DNA of 64,000 bases, from NCBI GenBank assembly GCA_004352715.1, contig SCFE01000055.1, positions 1,764,608 to 1,828,607 on the forward strand. Reading direction: 5' to 3'. A model generated the notes under the pieces. That model did no database searches. It had not been told where the DNA came from and was given only the letters and a program-made list of their open reading frames with translations. Below are positions 60,043 through 64,000 of the stretch, piece by piece. Within the stretch, counting starts at the first letter, position 1, and the number at the start of each line of letters is the position of its first letter. Origin of the DNA: Hofstenia miamia (Eukaryota; Xenacoelomorpha; Acoela). The translations under genes were made by a program, and so were the position numbers.

Positions 60043-61435
60043 GTGCGCATAATTTCCTATCTTGACTATCCTTATCTATAGAAAAATAAATTCCTCGTAG
60101 ACACATTCTTCAAAGATTTTGTTACAGGAAAAATTCTTGTTGATCTTGTAATTGTAGATTAAACATAATTTCAAATGATTTTGGAATTTTTTACTGACCG
60201 TCAGTAGAATTTACTTGCTAACTATTCTGTTGAGAATGGCCGTTTGTCCCTCGAGGGGAATTATGCCTATTGTAACCTATGTTCAGTACTATGGCGACTT
60301 CTCCTTAACTGTTGCCGAATTAATTTTGAACTTCATTGCTCGGACCATTAGTTTGTGACATTGGCAGGACAGGTCCTAGGCCTCCAAAAAGTGTGGCTTG
60401 GCTTTTACGCAGCATTGAATGCCATAGAACCTCTAAACAATGTGCTCAAATATAAATTCTGACTTCTTAGTTTATAACATTTACATTAGTTCTTTATACT
60501 CTGCTTAAGTTCATGTTAAGTTTTCGAATTTTAGTTTGTGGGGTTTTTAAGTATATTTTCAAATGTATCCAACATTGGCAAGAAGCGTACAAATAAGCTC
60601 AAAACTCTAAGTATTTTAGATTACCTTATCCAAAAAAATCCTGAGCTCGCCAGCGCATTAAGCCACTTCAGAATACTGATAATTTGTTGATACAGTCTTG
60701 ATAGCATCGCAATTTTTTGAGGTCTAAGACTTTATTGCTAGAGTAAATGTTTTAGCGCCACTCTATCGCAAAGTAATCAGGACCATATTGTCAAACTTTT
60801 TAACATGTGTATCCATATTATGGAAAAATTATGAATTATAGCTTTAAAATCCAAACTTTCTATGCGAAAGTGATATTTAGAAAAAATGAGGGCTTCTTTT
60901 AAATTAATGGCCCAATCAATTCATCATATAGCTATGCATTCTTGATTAACATATAGCTTTAGATATTTTTCAAAATAATCTCTTGTTTCAAATTTTCTTA
61001 AAATTACAGCTTTTTCAGTATTATTTGCAATTATTTTGGGGAACCAATATATTCAGCTAAACGTTTGTCTCAATCAGCTAATTGTGATTATATACATCTG
61101 GAATGGTCTATAATGTTCAGTAAAGTATAAGTTTAGCTGATTTTGTTTAACCCTATTTGACCTGAACTTCTTGTGTTCGTCGGAAAAGAGGAGGAAAAAA
61201 TCTAGCTCTGGATTGGATTATGATAATAAAACGAAACTTTGCAAAAAAAATTCTCATAAGCATAATCAATTTGAAATACTTAGAAATTTTTATGACTTCC
61301 TCAAATAAAAAAAATACTTATTTTGAAATATAATAAATATTATATTAACAGTTGAAATTGATGGGAATTCTTGTTTATTTTACATAATGTTACATAATGA
61401 TTTTTGTAAAAATGGGAAGTCTAAACCATGTTTTG
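60043..61435. other. Non-coding stretch, possible intron
   Basis: No transposon or coding frame recognised. It would be the 5' part of the intron between the candidate exons at 59,886 and 63,153. Confidence 0.4.
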
Positions 61436-61984
61436 AAAAACAATACCATACATATAGTTTCTGTCAAAAATATTAGAAGCAGACTTTTTTCAATCTCTTG
61501 GCAGCAAAAGCACGCACAGTAACAAAATTTATATCAATCAATGGCAACTTATATTTTCTATAAATTTATGTAAAAGAGAGTAGACAACATTGCCTCCGGA
61601 GCTAACACAGTTCAAAAATCTGTCCTGAATTAAATCCATCAAATTCTTTTGCATTCTTGGTGTAGTTTTTCTTTGGACTTCAGCAAATATTGCTTCATTT
61701 TTTGCATATTTTTTGAATTTTTCTTTTCCACATCGCCTTCATGATCCTCCAAAAATTTTCTATGGGTGAAAGGTCCGGTGAGTTGGTATGCCACTGCAAA
61801 AATTTGAAAAATTTTTTGTAAAGAAATTTGGATATGTCTTTAAGAATGGGCTGAAGAATCCATCCAGTCCGATAGTACCTGTCCGCAAATGGGATAAGCT
61901 CTGCTAAAATATCAGTATACTTTGAACTGTCTACAATACCTCCTTCTACAATTTTCAGATAAAAACCTTATACCTCAAAGAACC

Positions 61985-62133
61985 CAAACGATTCATGTTT
62001 GGGGAATTTTTTTGAGATAACATGAGAGGCGTCTTGGCTGTCCTAGATCAATGGGAAAGGTTGTTTCTATACAACAAGAACCTGGACTCATTGGTTATGA
62101 AAACATTTCTGAAGAATCCATCCAGCGACCACN
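61985..62133. repeat. Left copy of 149-bp exact duplication around a gap
   Basis: Identical by eye to 62,154-62,302 and separated from it only by Ns: an unmerged contig overlap. Confidence 0.9.
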
Positions 62134-62153
62134 NNNNNNNNNNNNNNNNNNNN
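62134..62153. other. Assembly gap, 20 N
   Basis: Short N run between identical flanks inside a transposase pseudogene; probably no real gap. Confidence 0.95.
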
Positions 62154-62302
62154 CAAACGATTCATGTTTGGGGAATTTTTTTGAGATAACATGAGAGGCG
62201 TCTTGGCTGTCCTAGATCAATGGGAAAGGTTGTTTCTATACAACAAGAACCTGGACTCATTGGTTATGAAAACATTTCTGAAGAATCCATCCAGCGACCA
62301 CG
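62154..62302. repeat. Right copy of 149-bp exact duplication around a gap
   Basis: Second copy of 61,985-62,133. Confidence 0.9.
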
Positions 62303-63152
62303 TTTCACAGAAGCTAACACAGTCTTCTTTCTGTTTTTGTGTCAATAGTGACACTTTTTAGCACGTTTTTTTTACAGATCCCTGCCTTTGAAAGTGCTCT
62401 ATACACTGTCGATGTTGGAAAACTTTGCTATGGCTTTCTCGAAGCTTCGAGTTCAAATAAGCCGTTGATTTTAATCGGTTGTGTAAAGCAATTTTGATAA
62501 AACTTTTTCGTTCATCTTAGTCAATTTGAGGTGTGGCGCAATTCCTTTCTTCCTATTTAGTGTGTTCGTTTCAGTAAGCCTTTTAAAGTTATTGCAGAAC
62601 GTTTCTTGCATCTTGATGAGACATGTTTAGTTGAAAATCAATAAAGTACGTGACCCCATCTGGTGTGCTACGGGTATTGTTACTGATTGTGCGTGATCGG
62701 TTAAATATTTTCGTCCAGAGCATAGCACTTTAGTGAGGTGAAAAGACTTTTGTACTATCGTTGAAGGGTTTTTGTATTTGAAAATTTTTTCTCATATTTT
62801 ACAGGAGCTATAAATGAGAAGACATATAGAAAATTTTTATTAAAACGTAATGACCCCCAATAAAAATTAGACAAAGTCACAAGGACTTACTAAGAAAGCT
62901 CTGCATCTCTTTTATTAATACTCAGAAGTTTAATAGGGGGAAGAAATCTCCCTCCAAGTCAAATAGGTTTAAACTAAGGCAGTAATAGATTTGTATAAAT
63001 AGGCTGTGATTTCAACATAATTTAAAGCATACAATTGCATACATGTATTTGCCTAAGCATAAAGTTTACTACGTGAAACATATCTGTAGTATTATATTGA
63101 TATTTTTTATATGTAATGTGTATATATGTATGCGTATTTAGTTTTGCTGAAG

Positions 63153-63605
63153 ATATTTGCTGTTGATTGTGATGTTATTTATATGGAAAAGGAGGACATT
63201 TACACTTCGAACCCACAAATAGTAATGGGAATACTTTCACTGCAGTTGAATATTAGACTTAAACTACTTTTGCCAAATGCTTCCAGACACATTTTTGATG
63301 CAGAATATACAATGACATCTGGCGGCAAAATTAAGAATATTTGTAAAATGAAAGCGATAACTGCAGCACCATGTGCTAAATTAATTGTGACCAGTCGTAT
63401 TCCCTCATTTTATATTGGTGTGCAAAATATTTCATTAGCAAATCAAAAGTACTGGGACGGAATTTGGACAATCAATCTGGATGTCATTTCAGAGTACGGT
63501 TTTCGCAAGCAAAAGTACAATTTTTATAAATACAGCTTCAACATTCAAGAAACTGATGTTTTAACTAAATTGTCAAAGAGAAAAACAGAGAAAAAGACAT
63601 TATAA
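63153..63605 (+). CDS. Candidate terminal exon, hypothetical protein of 150 codons
   Basis: The longest convincing host-like frame in the window. It stays open from an upstream ATG at 63,126, but the more likely start is a splice acceptor: TTTTGCTGAAG|ATATTT (exon from 63,153, phase 0) or GCGTATTTAG|TTTTG (from 63,142). It ends at TAA (63,603-63,605), and an ATTAAA polyadenylation-like signal follows at 63,663. The translation looks genuinely coding: it alternates hydrophobic strands (I-L-S-L-Q-L-N-I-R-L-K-L-L-L-P), has four cysteines and a Y-W-D-G-I-W-T-I-N-L-D-V-I motif, and ends in a lysine-rich tail. A beta-rich fold is likely; family not recognised. No signal peptide or transposase motif. 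In DNA this AT-rich, a stop is expected about every 13 codons, so this length is unlikely by chance. Confidence 0.5.
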   Translation: MFAVDCDVIYMEKEDIYTSNPQIVMGILSLQLNIRLKLLLPNASRHIFDAEYTMTSGGKIKNICKMKAITAAPCAKLIVTSRIPSFYIGVQNISLANQKYWDGIWTINLDVISEYGFRKQKYNFYKYSFNIQETDVLTKLSKRKTEKKTL

Positions 63606-63714
63606 ATTAATTGGACATAAATCAATATTTTATTGCGTAACGTACCACTAATATATAAAAATATTAAATACATATGAACAAGTATTCAAAATTTATCTGA
63701 GGTAGCGTTCAGAT

Positions 63715-64000
63715 CAGATTTGTCAACGAGCCGACATTTCCAAGCTTGGCTCGGCTCTTTAAAATTTTGTGTATGTTCGGCTCGCCACATAAAATCTTTG
63801 AATGAGGCTCGTTTTAGCTCGGTATATTTTTTTAAATATTGTGCTCAAAGAATTTTTACATAGCTCTTCCTATTATTTAATAAACATTTCCTAAATAAGA
63901 TTATAGAAAAGGCATATACTGACTGCAAAAAATAAGAAAAGTCTCCATAATCAAATTAGCAAGCAGAACTATAAACTTTCTTTGCCTAAAATAGGCTCGT
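63715..64000. repeat. GAGCC/GGCTC-rich repeat, truncated by window end
   Basis: Repeated GGCTCG, GAGCCGA and GCTCGG motifs at 63,728-63,822, and TAGGCTCGT again at the last bases, flank an AT-rich middle. The pattern resembles the ends of a further hAT-like or other non-autonomous element. The copy may continue beyond the window, so it cannot be delimited. Confidence 0.4.

Larger units (their letters stand above)
61440..62640 (-). pseudogene. Tc1/mariner-superfamily DDE transposase, broken, with artefactual duplication
   Basis: On the minus strand the clearest block is W-H-T-N-S-P-D-L-S-P-I-E-N-F-W (61,790-61,745), containing the third catalytic acidic residue region of Tc1-type transposases. 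It is followed, after a frameshift, by T-P-R-M-Q-K-N-L-M-D-L-I-Q and a C-terminal S-G-G-N-V-V. Upstream (62,550-62,350), traces of the HTH and of the S-T-V-Y-R-A-L segment remain. The middle is duplicated around a 20-N gap (61,985-62,133 equals 62,154-62,302), so the apparent length is inflated by the assembly. Terminal inverted repeats were not identified. Multiple stops make it non-functional. Confidence 0.72.

Noticed and set aside
1-64000. tRNA, rRNA or CRISPR arrays
   Set aside because: No tRNA B-box-like GGTTCGAATCC, no conserved rRNA segment and no regularly spaced repeats were found on reading both strands.

Overview
This is a stretch of AT-rich eukaryotic (metazoan) nuclear DNA, by eye about two-thirds A+T. 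It is full of (TA)n microsatellites, has four runs of Ns, and carries many decayed transposons. There is no operon-like packing, no long intact ORF, and I saw no tRNA, rRNA or CRISPR array. The transposon mix is Polinton-like PolB, Tc1/mariner with an arthropod-type N-terminal helix-turn-helix, hAT-type MITEs, and LINEs with a pan-invertebrate C-terminal module. This suggests an invertebrate, perhaps an arthropod, but the sequence alone does not fix the lineage.

Layout. 0-5 kb: non-coding DNA, a 1,000-N gap, then the N-terminal part of a Polinton/Maverick-like DNA polymerase B protein, open into the gap and broken by one TGA. 5-20 kb: dispersed repeats, hAT-like GC-rich ends, a gap flanked by an exact 197-bp duplication (assembly artefact), and a hAT-type MITE at 18,961-19,373. 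20-34 kb: a mariner-type non-autonomous element with clear TIRs (24,141-24,705), a decayed Tc1 element (25,252-27,000), and sparse sequence that may include conserved non-coding DNA. 34-45 kb: a LINE 3' end with an (ATT)n tail, candidate exons near 37 kb, a second copy of the 9.9-kb hAT-like element, a 196-N gap and a LINE reverse-transcriptase remnant. 45-64 kb: a cluster of elements at 50.0-51.5 kb (one holding a coding-like frame, one a MITE with a perfect 8-bp target duplication), three-copy repeats at 53-54 kb, a second LINE remnant, a mariner 3' fragment, a minus-strand DDE transposase pseudogene split by a second duplicated-flank gap, and the best host-gene candidate, a 150-codon terminal-exon-like frame at 63,153-63,605.

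Interpretation. The simplest reading is intronic or intergenic DNA of a repeat-rich genome. Several plus-strand frames with splice-like borders (37.8, 48.6, 59.9 and 63.2 kb) could be exons of one unidentified gene with very long introns. The last two are phase-compatible; the others would need further exons. A competing minus-strand set (56.6 and 36.9 kb) is weaker. I found no clear new biological system. The items most worth checking are the split plus-strand gene, the coding-like frame inside the hAT-like element, and the Polinton-like polymerase fragment.
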